Assembly: GCA_030295235.1 (NCBI GenBank)
Contig: AP026131.1
Coordinates: forward strand, 1,302,001-1,366,000
Reading direction: 5' to 3'
Length of the DNA: 64,000 nucleotides
Origin: Fistulifera solaris
Lineage: Eukaryota > Bacillariophyta > Bacillariophyceae > Naviculales > Stauroneidaceae
Shown here: positions 45,132 through 56,338 of the stretch, piece by piece
Layout of the letters: each line of letters opens with the position of its first letter
How positions within the stretch are numbered: the stretch's first letter is position 1
The notes under the pieces: generated by a model
The model's input: the letters and a program-made list of their open reading frames with translations, nothing else
Told to the model about the DNA's origin: nothing
The model's database searches: none
Made by a program: the position numbers and the translations under genes

Positions 45132-46947
45132 ATGAAAATCACAACTTTGGCAACCTCTCTCCTTCTGGCAAGTGTGCTAGCTCCCAATCAAGCATCTCGG
45201 GTCGACGAGGTGCTTCCTCATTCGTGCTCGCTCGCTTCTCACGGCTGTTGAGCTCGGAAACGGAGCGCAGCTTAGTGTCAACATCAACTCACCAGCAACT
45301 GGCTCGTCAGTTGTAGTTGACGATGCATGTGCTGCCTCCACATCGTTCGACGGGTCTGCTAGTGTCGGTAAAGGCACTCCCGATGTCACATACATCTTTG
45401 TCATCGATCAGTCCGGTAGCACTTCTAATATTATTGCAGGCATCAGGACCTTCTTTAATGAACTCACAGATGTGGTGTTCAGCGAGGGTTCTGCACTCAA
45501 CGCTGGTGTCGTGCGATTTTCGGGCAGCGCCGTCCGATTGCCAGCGCTGACCAGCAGTATCACTGATATCAAAGCGGAGATCAACAAGGCAGTAGCAGGT
45601 GGATCCACTAATTGTGGTGATGCACTCCTCAAGGCCCGCGAACTTGCTGCTACAAGCACGGCTGCCACCACTATTGTTTTGTTTGCCGGGGATGGTTTCT
45701 GCGATTCATCCAATGATGCTATTGCACAAGCGAATGCACTTGCCGCTTTGACAAACACCAATGTGATCATCGAAACTATCGCAATCAACATTGGATGTGC
45801 TGGCGATCTCGGGACTAACATTCCACGAAACGGTGGTAGCTGTAAGGCCGTCACCAGTGTCAATGATTTCGACATCACGACCGTCATCGGGACCACACTC
45901 AAGAACGTTGCGTACAACCTCAATGCGGGCGCATTTGCAAGTCTCGCCACTTCTCCCAGCGGCGACATTGCCGGTCCAGCCACCAAGACCTTCTTGCAAG
46001 CCATCCCGATCAACTTGGGCCCGAATGATCTATGCGTAAAAGCGACCGGAAGCGACGAAGTCGGCCAGCAAGATGTTGACGTCTTGGAATGCATTTCCAT
46101 CGTCGGAGTTGACGCATCCGCACCAACCATCACGTGTCCAGCAAACATTGTCACAGCTACTGATGCAGGAGTTTGCGAGTCATCCGTGGCAACAGGATCG
46201 GCGACGGCGGTTGACAATTGTAGCAGCGGTTTGAGTCCACAGGCAAGTGCAAGTGGTCCCTTTCCTCTTGGCATCAGCACAGTCACTTTCAGCGTCGTCG
46301 ATGCTTCTGGTAACGGTGCGAGCTGTGATATCAGCGTCGAAATCTTTGACGGTGAAGCGCCGATCCTCTCGTGTCCCGCGGACATGACCGTTAGCACGGA
46401 TGCCGGCATTTGCACGGCGACCATCGAGATCCCCGTCGCTACCGTGACCGACAACTGTGATCAAGGATTGACTCCCAGTACCACCGCAGTCAATCCCTTC
46501 GCGCTCGGAAGCACCACCGTCGAGTACACTGTCGCCGATATCGCAGGAAACACCGACGCTTGCACCTTTGCTGTCGTCGTTGAAGACAACGAAGTCCCCA
46601 CGGCAACTTGTTCGCCGGCAAACAATCCTGGCGGCAATGTCCCGAAGGCAAACAACCAAGATGGATTCTTCGTTTTGGGTGGCGAAGACAATTGCAGCGT
46701 TGCAAGTTATCAAGTTGTTGACTCGGGTTCTGGACACACGTTTGGCCCTTTCCCATCTGGAACTGTTTTCAAGTACACCGAAGCCCCAGGCGCGACACCC
46801 TCGGAGAAGATCGGAACAGGCGACGTCGATTACTTCCTCAAGGGTCAAGGAGACGCGTACGTTCTCGTGACGGACGGTTCCGGAAATACGGCGACGGCGC
46901 CTTGTTTGGTTCCCCCGAAACCTTCTCGTCTCCTTCGAGGCATCTAA
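45132..46947 (+). CDS. secreted VWA and HYR domain protein
   Basis: This product has about 590 residues: signal peptide, VWA domain, then two HYR domains. The N-terminus (MKITTLATSLLLASVLAPNQ) reads from 45132 in one frame and the rest in the next. A 43-nt GT-AG intron (45210-45252) joins SRVDE to LGNGAQLSV and fixes this, though it is short, so a base error is an alternative. The VWA domain has the MIDAS motif DQSGSTS and a Thr/Ser-rich second half. Two HYR repeats follow: SAPTITCPANIVTATDAGV and EAPILSCPADMTVSTDAGI, each ~80 residues. Such proteins mediate adhesion or extracellular binding. The tail ends LVPPKPSRLLRGI. Its 3' UTR (from 46930) is repeated at 55113-55265. Confidence 0.85.
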
Positions 46948-47150
46948 ATACCGACATCATCAACAAAAGAATGCGATAATACCCTTCTTTGCGTGAAAAT
47001 ACATGTGATACGTGATCTGCATGAAAATGAAACGGAAGCCGAAAACAGTCGAAACGGTAGAATCAATCATACGTGATCCGCATGATAATGAAACGGAAGC
47101 CGAAACAGTCGAGACGTAGAATCAATCATAGCTTCCCTGTATACAATCTC
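46930..47150 (+). repeat. 3' flank repeat, copy A
   Basis: The end and 3' flank of the VWA/HYR gene include two tandem near-copies of CGTGATCTGCATGAAAATGA...GAAACGGAAGCCGAAA, at about 47008 and 47071. The stretch is repeated as a shorter version at 55113-55265, starting with GCGAGGCATCTAWATACCGAC. Confidence 0.85.
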
Positions 47151-47688
47151 TAAATAAAACAATTCAACCATGATTCTTTTCTCTGATCTACCATCTCATG
47201 CGCTGGCTTCCTTTCTTCTTCTTGAAAGTATTTGTCGTTTGGAGGCGAGGTCAGTTGTGTTGATTACACTGGTGAATAACGGTTGTGGGTTGTGGGCCAC
47301 TGCAATCTCGTTTTGTTGTGTACTGGTATGGACAGTGAAGGGGGAAATTCCAGCTCGCGGATGACTGAGGGAAACGGTTCACGGATTGCTGATACAGTGT
47401 TGTACAATTTGTACAGCTATTCGTCACGTCCAGAATTAAGGACAAAAGAGAGTACTTCAGAAACCAGATAATCCAGATCGTGTTTTCGCAAGTTCTCGCA
47501 CAAAATCACAAGGTCGTCCTCCTTCTTCTTCTACGACCGTTTGGACGAATCTCTTTTCCAAAGATTCATGCAAGATGCACATCTCACAAAAACGCATTTT
47601 TGATCCGGTAAAACCGATCGCCGAAGCTGGCTCATTTTTTTTCGTTTCGCCCTCCGTCACGAAACAAACATCACCGAATTTCTTCACC
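47151..47688. other. intergenic region
   Basis: About 540 bp between the VWA/HYR gene and the nuclease gene, both on the plus strand. No gene is seen. It contains the presumed nuclease promoter. Confidence 0.35.
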
Positions 47689-50245
47689 ATGAAGCTTTGC
47701 ATTTTCCTGTCCCTTTTTTTTGCTGTCGCAACAAAGGTACGAACACGTTCGACGCTTTCCTTCGATGTGAATCACCTGAATCCTAACTTTATTCGTTTCC
47801 TTCAAGGCTGAGCTCATCTTGACGGGAGCCATGGATGGTCCTCTGAGCGGAGGAAATCCCAAGTTCGTCGAGTTATTTGCCACCGCTAGTATCGCAGACC
47901 TCAGCATCTACAGCATCGAAGTGGCGTTCAATGGGGCCGCCGCGAGCGGAACGCCGCAATACACCTTTCCCACAGATTCCGTCGCACAGGGGACGTACAT
48001 TTACGTGGCATCTTCCGCCAACAGCGGAGAAGCCGGTTTCCTCGCCTACTTCGGTTGCCCTCACGATTATCTCACGTCCGCTTCGTTCAGCAATGGCGAT
48101 GATGTCTACTTATTACGCAAGAACGGAGCCGTGATGGATGCGATCGGTGAGGTGGGTGTCGATGGAACGGGTCAGCCGTGGGAGTACTTGGATGGATGGA
48201 TCAAGCGTGAAAATGTGAGCACTGCATCGACACCTTCTGCCACGTTCAATGTCGCTGATTGGACTCTGAGTGGTATCAACGCTTTGGATACGTGCACCGT
48301 GACCAACGCTTTGTGCACATCCATTTATAACTTTCAAAAGGCCAGCTGCACGCCCGTTGAAGAGGAAGAACCTGCAACGACAACCCTTATTTCGGCCATT
48401 CAAGGGAGTGGCGCGTCAACGCCTCTCAATAATGTTGTCGTGAAAATCCAAGGAATTGTTGTGGGTGACTTTCAGGACGGCGATAGTGACACCAAGCGAA
48501 ACTTGGCGGGCTTTTTTGTTCAAGAAGAAGATTCGGACAGCGATAGTGACCCACTCACATCGGAAGGTATCTTCGTTTACGATCCTACTTTGCTGACCGA
48601 CGTGAGTGTTGGTGATGAAGTGGAAGTGGTTGGAACCGCCAGCGAAGCATTCGGTAACACGCAAATCAAAGATGTCACTCGTATTACCATCGTTTCGAGC
48701 GGAAACACTCTTCCAACTCCAGCCACAATCACTCTACCTCTCGCTGCTTCGAATGGAAACAATCCCGACCTTGAACCGTTCGAAGGTATGCTTGTGACTG
48801 TCACGAACAAGTTGCTGATCACTGAGATGTTTCAATTGGATCGTTTTAACGAAATCAAACTCGCCACGGAACGTTTCTACCAGTACTCGCAGCAGAATGT
48901 TCCCGACGTTCAAGGAAACGCCGATTATTTGGATCTTGTCTACCGCAGTACCATCACCTACGACGACGGTTTGACGACACAAAACAGTGACATTCGTCTT
49001 TTGGATGGCTTCCAAAATTGGCCCGCCACACCGATTCGTATGGGAGACAGTGTCACATCCTTGACCGGTGTTTTGTACTATTCCTTCTCCTTGTATCGCA
49101 TCCTCAGTACGGCCGATGGAACCGTGTCCTTTGTGAGCGAAAATCCTCGTCCTCCCGCTCCCTCGATCCAAGGAGACGTCAAGATCGTCACACTCAATGT
49201 ACTGAACTTCTTTACGACGTTGGATATCGGTAGTGCCGAAACCTCGAACGGAAACGATCCTCGTGGCGCCGACAGTCAGGCCGAGTTTGATCGTCAATTA
49301 CAAAAGCTGGTGACGAGTCTTTTACAAACGAACGGTGACATTTTCGCCTTGATCGAAATCGAAAATGACTTTTTGGCCGGATCTCCCGGTAATGCGTTGG
49401 AGTTCTTGACCAATGCATTGAATAGCGCGACTGCGGCTGGAACGTACGATTGGGTCGATCCTGGTCAACAGTTCGTCGATGGCAGTGATGCCATCTCTAA
49501 CGGATTCATTTACAAGACGAGTGTGGTGTCGATTGAAGGTGTCGCTATTTTGAATGACGCGGTCGTCGCGACGCTCGACAGCACTTTGTTGACGGAAGAT
49601 GCGACCATTTTTGACGGCCCGAATACCAACCGCGCCGCTCTGGCGGCGACCTTTGTCGTGGGTCCCCCGAAGAACTGCATTACGATTGCCAACAATCACT
49701 TCAAATCGAAAGGAGGTACCGGAACCGGTGCGAATGCCGATCAAAATGACGGTGCCGCCAGTTTCAACAATCGTCGCTTACTGGCGGCAAAAGCCTTGGA
49801 TCTGTGGCTTGAGACGGATCCGACCGGTGTGGCTTGTGAGAACATTGCCATTGTGGGCGATTTGAATTCGTACGTCAAGGAAGATCCCATTCGGTATTTG
49901 ACCGACACGACGTTCAACCCCAACGCAAATTTCCGCGATATTTTCGATGCTCCCGAAAATCAGTACAGTTACGTCTTTGATGGCATGATCGGAACGCTCG
50001 ATTACGTTTTGGTGAATGATGCCTTGTCGGAATTGGTCGTAGACGCTCAAAAGTGGCACATTAATGAAGACGAGCCCGATGCGTTGGATTACAATTTGGA
50101 TTTTGGACGTCTCGCAACGTATTTCGTCGGAACCAATGCGGCGCGGAATTCGGATCACAGTCCCGTGTTGATGGGAATTGATTTCACGCCCCCGCGTCGT
50201 AGAAATGGATTCTGTCCTCCCTCGTTTGCGAATAGTCGAATGTAA
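47689..50245 (+). CDS. secreted LTD/OB/EEP extracellular nuclease, two exons
   Basis: Exon 1 (47689-47736) encodes a signal peptide MKLCIFLSLFFAVATK. After a 70-nt GT-AG intron, exon 2 (47807-50245) completes 828 residues. The order is a lamin-tail-like domain (ILTGAMDGPLSGGNPKFVEL; ~residues 20-180), an OB-fold-like section (~195-430, IQGIVVGDFQDGDSD), and an endonuclease/exonuclease/phosphatase domain (~445-808). EEP motifs: VKIVTLNVLNFF, DIFALIEIEN, NNHFKSKGGTGTGA, VGDLNSYVKEDPI and the terminal NSDHSPVLMGID. This resembles bacterial ExeM/NucH extracellular DNases. It probably degrades external DNA or RNA, for nutrient (phosphate) scavenging or matrix turnover. It is the parent of the truncated copy at 55380. 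Confidence 0.9.
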
Positions 50246-50692
50246 ATAGAGTAATGAATGAATGCATCATGAAATAAATACAGTAGATTTCATCAAAATG
50301 CGTGCTGCGATGATTTTTTTCTTTTCATTTTTGCGGGCGAGCTTCAGCGACTGCTGGCGTACAGACGCCTGTAACGCAACTAATTACGTAGTAATAATTG
50401 TTAGGGTTCGAGTATACCTGCCGTACGTCACGTGTCAACTGACAGACTGACAAACGCAAGAAGAGGCGCAGCACGCAGCATTTTTTCTCCACCGCGCATT
50501 TTTCATTTCCCCATCCTAACATTCATTCGTCGTTTTAAAATCATTGTAACATCTTTATAAGACTACGCATTCGTCAATAGCGCCAGATTCTCTATTGAGA
50601 AGTTCTTGTGCGTCCTGTCTCGTTTTGGGATCTCATAATTGATCTTTTTCCGGTGATATTTCTACCTTGTCTTTCGACCTGCTTGTGAAACA
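50246..50692. other. intergenic region, uninterrupted copy
   Basis: About 450 bp between the nuclease stop and the AlkB-like start. The matching gap in the second copy is 431 bp once the copia element is removed. The stretch around 50476-50500 (ACGCAGCATTTTTTCTCCACC) shows the sequence of the site before the copia insertion. Confidence 0.7.
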
Positions 50693-51776
50693 ATGACAGA
50701 AGCTTTCGTCGGTCGATCCGTTGCTGTCAATGCACAGCAGCCCCAACGGTCATTCTCGACCAAAAAGAAACGATTTCGAGGAGGAAAACAGCCAAAAATC
50801 CCACAACAACAGCAGCAACAACCATCGCACAACGACGACCCGATTACTCCTCACATTTCCGATCCTCGCAATAAAGACACGACAAACGATCAACGTTTGA
50901 CGACGAAAGCGACGAAACGAGGGAATGGTCGCAATACCGAATCGTTTGATCCTTCCAGTACGCTGGTACGTCCGGCCTTGCGGATTAAGGTCGGCTCGGC
51001 GGCGGTGAAACAATTCACACCGCCGCTGCGTCACGACGATGTCGTCATTGTGCCGGAACTCTTTGGTCCCGAAGAGAATTGGGATCTGTATCATCAGCTC
51101 TTGAAGGAAATGAAAGATCGTAAAGATTGGACGTCCTGGCACGAAGGAGCGCATCTCATTGTGAAACATCCCGATCCATCTCCGACCTTTCAAAAGGTCG
51201 TACAGACCTTGTGTGAGTACTTTCAGATTCAACCGGCCGGAGTCCGGTTCAACTGGTACAAGGATAGTTCCGACTGGAAACCCTTTCATCACGATTCGGC
51301 GGCCTTTAACCCGCAACGCGCGAAGACGCAAAACATTACCGTCGGTGCGAGCTTTGGGGCGTGTCGGGAATTGGCCTTTCTCTTAGCTTCTGAGGATAAA
51401 AACACACCCAATGACACGCGAATCTATTTTCCGCAACCCAACAACGGTGTCTTTTCGTTTGGTCGGGATGTCAATATTCGATGGAAACACGGCATTAATG
51501 CCGTGCAGGAGAAAATCGGAGCAAGGACGGATCAGTATCATTGTGTGGGGACTCGCACAAAATGTGATTGAAGAAGAGGATTCGCCCGCACTGTTGGGTT
51601 CCGATGGCCAAGGACCTCATGCGGCGAAGCAGAAGAATCATCATCGGGGAAATGACAAGAAGAATGGGCGTCGCAACCAGCATCACAACAAGAAAATAAT
51701 TCCGGACGATAAGACTGCTAACATTCCTCAAAAAGAAACCAGCAGCCCCGCGGTCGACAAAGAAAACAAACCTTAG
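50693..51776 (+). CDS. AlkB-like 2-oxoglutarate/Fe(II) dioxygenase; one frame break
   Basis: About 360 residues after one base is removed at the A4 run 51512-51515 (adding two bases would also work). Residues 1-~105 are Gln/Lys/Asn-rich and disordered. The catalytic part has the expected order: FNWYKDSSDWKPFHHDSAAF with the HxD metal pair, FPQPNNGVFSFGRDV, WKHGINAV with the distal His, and RISIIVWG with the 2-oxoglutarate-binding Arg. Family enzymes repair or modify alkylated nucleic acids; some act on RNA or other substrates. The last ~85 residues are Lys/Asn/His-rich. A near-identical gene starts at 63373 (second copy of a duplicated block). The first frame alone reads to 51571, losing the arginine motif. 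Confidence 0.85.
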
Positions 51777-51821
51777 TAATCAATAATAATACAAATAATA
51801 CTAGTTTGCAATTAATTACTG

Positions 51822-52157
51822 TTACAAGGGCTGTTTGCTACCAGCCAGCGTGAGTATTTGTATCATCCGCGAGGATTCTTGCTCCAGACAATGATGGTGC
51901 TGTGTTCCGTACTCGTGGGCCGCTTTCAACAGTAGAAAAGCTTCTTCATCGTCCCACGGGAGGGGAACAAAGTGATCGATCCAGTACCAGCACTGGATGG
52001 CAAACGTGGCTTCCTGCGGACGTTCTTGCACTCGTTGCAGACTTTGTTGAATGGCTCGTTCCAAGTGACATTCAGGGGGTATCGGACCATAGCTGAGGCC
52101 TTGTCTGGAGCCTACAACAGGCCAAAGAGAAGGACGGCTCCATATTTTGTGTTGCAA
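51822..52157 (-). CDS. unknown small protein, uncertain
   Basis: A 111-residue open frame on the minus strand, convergent with the AlkB-like gene. It has a composition compatible with coding (Trp/Tyr in WYWIDHFVPLPWDDEEAF; Glu/Gln-rich helices), and a helix-like segment, ERAIQQSLQRVQERPQE. I recognise no family. It may be the last exon of a gene or a decayed fragment, since no continuation was found upstream. Confidence 0.35.
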   Translation of the reverse strand: MQHKIWSRPSLWPVVGSRQGLSYGPIPPECHLERAIQQSLQRVQERPQEATFAIQCWYWIDHFVPLPWDDEEAFLLLKAAHEYGTQHHHCLEQESSRMIQILTLAGSKQPL

Positions 52158-53246
52158 AAGTCTGGGAAAACGCTTGATGAAATCTGCATGGTTGGGATGC
52201 GTACCAGTACTTGGCTCCGGTTATTCGGATGCCTTAACTTCCTAGACCTAGTAGACTATGCTTCTATTCAAGATATGTGCTTGAGCGGTACTGTAAAGCA
52301 TTAGAATACAATTTACAATGCACGTCAACGATTCAGACTTCAATCTTGAGAAAAAGTGAGGAACAAGCGAACAGTATTCTTTTATTATTTTTTAATAATT
52401 ATTTATTTTTTTATTAAAAAACGAACCCACATCCCACATCCACATCATGGTATGAACTTGAGCGGTAAAGTATTGTAGTTAGTATTATGATGCACTTCAA
52501 CAATTCGGATTCCTGTTTTGAGAAAAAAATGAAGAACAAGTGAACAAGAACAAAGTAATAAGGTCAATATTCTTTACAGGTATTTGATCGGGGATCGGGG
52601 CGTTTTCCTGATGGCTTCGGTTCTCGAAAAATGAGGGCGTCGCATGTCGCATCGTCGTCGGTCGTCGTACAGTGTGACAAAGCATTCTAGAAAACGCTAT
52701 GGCAAAGTTTATTTATTGCTATTGAAGACTTGAGTTCAAAGTTCAAAGCTCTTTATCCGACACCATGCATCTTTTATCTTTTCGCTCAACGAGAAGCGAA
52801 CCAAAGAAGGGAACGCGAACACTATTATCTGAAAAGTGAGCCTAAATGGAACACCGGAACATCAGAGTGCGGGTGGCATAAATACTTGGTAATGGAACAC
52901 CAGAACATCTGAGTGCGGGTGGCATAAAATACGAATGATGTAGATAGAGTTTTTCTCTCGGCGTCCGGCGTCCGGCGTCCTGCTTCCGGGTGCTAAGACA
53001 AGCGTACTTGTACCTGTAACCGTTCACAAATTAAGCCTCAAGTCCTTACAAAGATTCGCATCACAAAAAGATTGATTCCCAGTTTATGGAAGCCAAAAGC
53101 AACTCATTCGAAAGCGAATTATCAGTGGTCGTTGTGTTGCTCATAATATTCATTTCGGTAACCACCAGCAATCAAAATCAAGAAAAGGTACGACATTGAA
53201 AGCATTGCTGACCTTACACATCCCCTTTGCTCACAACCATGCTCTT
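52158..53246. other. AT-rich region with local duplications
   Basis: No supported gene. It contains a direct repeat of about 100 bp (52280-52380 and 52457-52552), an AT-rich tract at 52378-52425, two tandem copies of a 46-bp unit at 52845-52929 (AATGGAACACCRGAACATC...GTGGCATAAA), and a CGGCGTC triplet at 52959-52980. An alternative 5' exon for the next gene begins at an ATG at 53087 (a hydrophobic leader ending ...NQNQEK before GTACG). Confidence 0.5.
52280..52552 (+). repeat. direct duplication, ~100 bp units
   Basis: Two diverged copies of a ~100 bp segment, both beginning CTTGAGCGGTA and containing CAAC(G/A)ATTC(A/G)GA and GAG...AACAAG, are separated by a poly-A/T tract. Function unknown; they look like a local duplication. 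Confidence 0.7.
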
Positions 53247-55051
53247 ATGTCCTTCGTCGAAGCTACTATGAAAGCCACTACCATCAAGTCCAAGTCGTTG
53301 ATCCCCATCGGAGCTTTGGCGTTTCTCACAGCCATCCTGTGGTTCAACGCGAACCAGCAATCTCGACCATATTTCACAGCGCCACGCACGCTTGCGTTTT
53401 TCCCAGCAGCAAAGATTTGCAAATGCAATCGTGTTTTTCGCAAACATTGCCCTCCAGAAGTCGATGAGCCTAACGTCATCATCGAGGAATTCAGACAAAG
53501 CGTCCCTGCTATCACTCTTCAAGTCATGCCCATCAAATTATTTGATGTCATCGCTGAAGACTCTCCCAACGGTTTTGTCCCCGGCCGGATGGTGATTGAG
53601 ACTGGCGAACAGGAAATTGAAGCAAACGAATACGGTGCAATGCACTTTACAGGATACTTTGAGCCAGAAGACGGGAGTCCCATTGAAGAGGGCGCGATTG
53701 CGAAAATCTACCTCAGCGATGGGTCTTCGTTCACCGCCTCGATTGATCAGTTCGATGGATACTTTCAGTTCGATGTAACAAGTGTCCAACCCGGACGGGC
53801 ACCAGCCCTTATAACCTTTCCGAGAACCGTACCTAGCGGTAATTCAAGAGCTCTGGAACGAAATGTCAAAGCATCTTTTCAACGCCAACTTGTTGACGAC
53901 GGATCTTGGCTCAAGACTCCCGCTCCTGTATGGTGTAACAATCGGGCAGACTGTCCTGCTGATTTGAGCTTCACGCTCACATGGAACACACCAACCAGCG
54001 ACCTTGACCTTCACGTGTTCGAAGGAGAACCAAGCGGGGATCATGTTTACTATGTGCAACAATCTGGCGAGTATGGTGTCCTCGACTGGGACGATACGGA
54101 GGGATATGGACCTGAAAACTATTTTGCAACGAACGCTCCTCCCGAAACCTCGTTCGTGGCAGCTGTCCACTGCTTTTCCGAAGACGAAGATGTTCTGCCT
54201 CAAAGTTTCGAATTAGTGGCGCGTGTTGGAGGGGAGCATCTGTGGACCGAAAGAGGTCAGATTGAACAGTGCGCACTAAGCAATGGTAACTTTTGGACTG
54301 ACCAAGGAGACTGGTCTGCCAAATATAGCATCACAGCTACGGATAGTGGTGCTGTATGTCGCAAGTGCCATCACGACGATATTGATGTGCAGCGCCAATC
54401 ACCTCCTTCGCCTTCGGAGACATCGCCTAAGCAGACCAATCAAGTGCGGCGCAAACTCGAAACCTTTGACGACAGCCCTCCCAAATGTGAGAGCTGTCTA
54501 GATCGGTATTCAGGATATTTCGAATGGCGATCCGAAACCGAAGAATGGAAGCTGTACCGAGACTTACAGGCGGCGAAAAACAGTAGATCATTGGACAGTG
54601 ATACCGTTGCGTTCTGGTACACAACGCTCATGACTCCTTTGGCCACTAGTGCAGGCACGCCGTTGTCTTTCTTTCGACTGCGCAAGTACATTACCGACCA
54701 ACGCTTGGAACGTGACCAGCTGCAATGTGCGATGTACTACATTATGGAGACTTTTTGCCGCGCCAGATCTTTGAAAAAGTCGACCGAGTTCATTGCTGCC
54801 TTGCGCCGTGTTGTTACCTACCAGGTTTACATGGAACTTTTGGTTTCTCCTGCTTTGAATACCATGGAAAAATTGAGCTAAAATTGGCTGAGATCTTTGC
54901 AGAAGAGTTTGTAGAAGAAAATTTTCCAGAAGGATTCTCTCTAAGTTCGACCGAAGTGATTGTCAATGCGTATTCAAAAATTTTTGCAAGCTACTTTCTC
55001 TTCACAAACCTCGAAATCAATCTAATTTGGAGTTGCGACTTTTCCAATTAA
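53247..55051 (+). CDS. DUF2135/YfaP-like membrane protein; one frame break
   Basis: About 601 residues with one missing base at the A5 run 54868-54872, where the frame from 53247 would stop early; the alternative frame carries on as KLAEIFAEEFVEENFPEGFS to a stop at 55051. Residues ~10-30 (SLIPIGALAFLTAILWFNA) form a signal-anchor segment. The middle (~residues 235-330) resembles DUF2135/YfaP, with LTWNTPTSDLDLHVFEGEP and VLDWDDTEGYGPENYF. A CxxC-type pair (VCRKCHHDD, KCESCLDRY) lies at residues ~370-420. The C-terminus is helical. Function is unknown; YfaP-like domains occur in secreted or surface proteins. I use the ATG at 53247; an upstream in-frame stretch lacks an ATG, and a separate 5' exon is possible. 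Confidence 0.65.
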
Positions 55052-55112
55052 GTAACACTGGTTACTGTCTGAAAAGGTCACAGAGAGAGACGTGGTCTTA
55101 ACAAGCGACTCT

Positions 55113-55265
55113 TCGCTCCGGCGAGGCATCTATATACCGACTTCATCAACAAGCGAATGCGATGAAACCCTTATTTGCGTGAGAAATACATGTGATACGT
55201 GATCTGCATGAGAATGAAACGGAAGCCGAAACAGTCGAAATGGTAGACTCAATCATAGCTTCCCT
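55113..55265 (+). repeat. 3' flank repeat, copy B
   Basis: This matches 46930-47150 (GCGAGGCATCTATATACCGAC, ATACATGTGATACGTGATCTG, GAAACGGAAGCCGAAACAG), with one internal unit fewer. It marks the left part of the second copy of the block, just before the truncated nuclease gene. Confidence 0.85.
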
Positions 55266-55379
55266 TTACATAAAGCGATTCTTTTCAAACAGTTTTTCTT
55301 CTTTATGTCGAGCGCAACATAGCAGGATTTTCCTTACAAGAAAAAATGCGGAGAGACATAGTGACCCACCCACAATCAG

Positions 55380-56130
55380 AGTTTCCAATGGATTCGTTGA
55401 CAAGACGAGTGTGGTCGAAGTGGAAGGTGTCGCGATTCTAAATGACGCCGTCGTTGCCACACTCGATAGCACCTTGTTGACGGAAGATCCGACCATCTTT
55501 GATGGCCCCAGTACCAAACGTGCCGCTTTGGCGGCGACCTTTGTCATTCAGAAGAATTGCCTCACGATCGCCAACAATCACTTCAAATCGAAAGGAGGTA
55601 CCGGAACCGGCGCGAATGCCGATCAAAATGACGGTGCAGCTAGTTTCAACAATCGTCGCTTACTGGCGGCAAAAGCCTTGGATCTGTGGCTCACCACGGA
55701 TCCGACCGGTGTGGCTTGTGAGAACATTGCCATTGTGGGCGATTTGAATTCGTACGTCAAGGAAGATCCCATTCGGTATTTGACCGACACGACGTTCAAT
55801 CCCAACGCGAATTTCCGCGATATTTTCGATGCTCCCGAAAATCAGTACAGTTACGTCTTTGATGGCATGATCGGAACGCTCGATTACGTTTTGGTGAATG
55901 ATGCCTTGTCGGAATTGGTCGTCGACGCTCAAAAGTGGCACATTAATGAAGACGAACCCGATGCGTTGGATTACAATTTGGATTTTGGACGTCTCGCGAC
56001 GTATTTTGACGGCTCAAATGCGGCGCGGAATTCGGATCACAGTCCCGTGTTGATGGGAATCGATTTCACGCCCCCGCGTCGTAGAAATGGATTATGTCCT
56101 CCCTCGTTTGCGAATAATAATCGTTCGTAA
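55380..56130 (+). pseudogene. truncated copy of the EEP nuclease
   Basis: About 750 bp match the last ~250 codons of the nuclease at 47689-50245 at high identity, from NGFVDKTSVVEVEGVAILND to the stop at 56130. The signal peptide, LTD and OB parts and the front half of the EEP domain (including the ALIEIEN glutamate motif) are gone. The catalytic GDLNSY and SDHSPV motifs and the NNHFKSKG motif remain. The open frame continues upstream to 55192 through the repeated 3' flank, giving a chimeric N-terminus (MIRDLHENETEAETVEMVDS) with no signal peptide. I would not expect a working enzyme, and no promoter was identified; it could be transcribed as a chimera. Confidence 0.88.
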
Positions 56131-56338
56131 CTAGAGTAATGAATGAATGCATCATGAAATAAATACAGTAGATTTCGTCAAAATGCGTGCTGCGATCTGC
56201 GATGATTTTTTCTTTCATTTTTTTCGGGCGGAGCTTTGACGACTGGCGTCCAGACGCAACTAACAGAAATGATTAGGGTTCGAGTGTAATTACCCCTTGA
56301 CCCTTTTGATAACACGCAGCATTTTTTCTCTCTCTTTT
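56131..56338. other. 3' flank of the truncated nuclease copy
   Basis: Matches the sequence after 50245 (GTAATGAATGAATGCATCATGAAATAAA; AAAATGCGTGCTGCGAT) up to about ACACGCAGCATTTTTTCTC at 56312-56330, where the left copia LTR begins a few bases later. Confidence 0.8.

Noticed and set aside
53196-53246. Extending the DUF2135-like protein to 53196
   Set aside because: The open stretch there begins with TTG, not ATG; 53247 is the first in-frame ATG.
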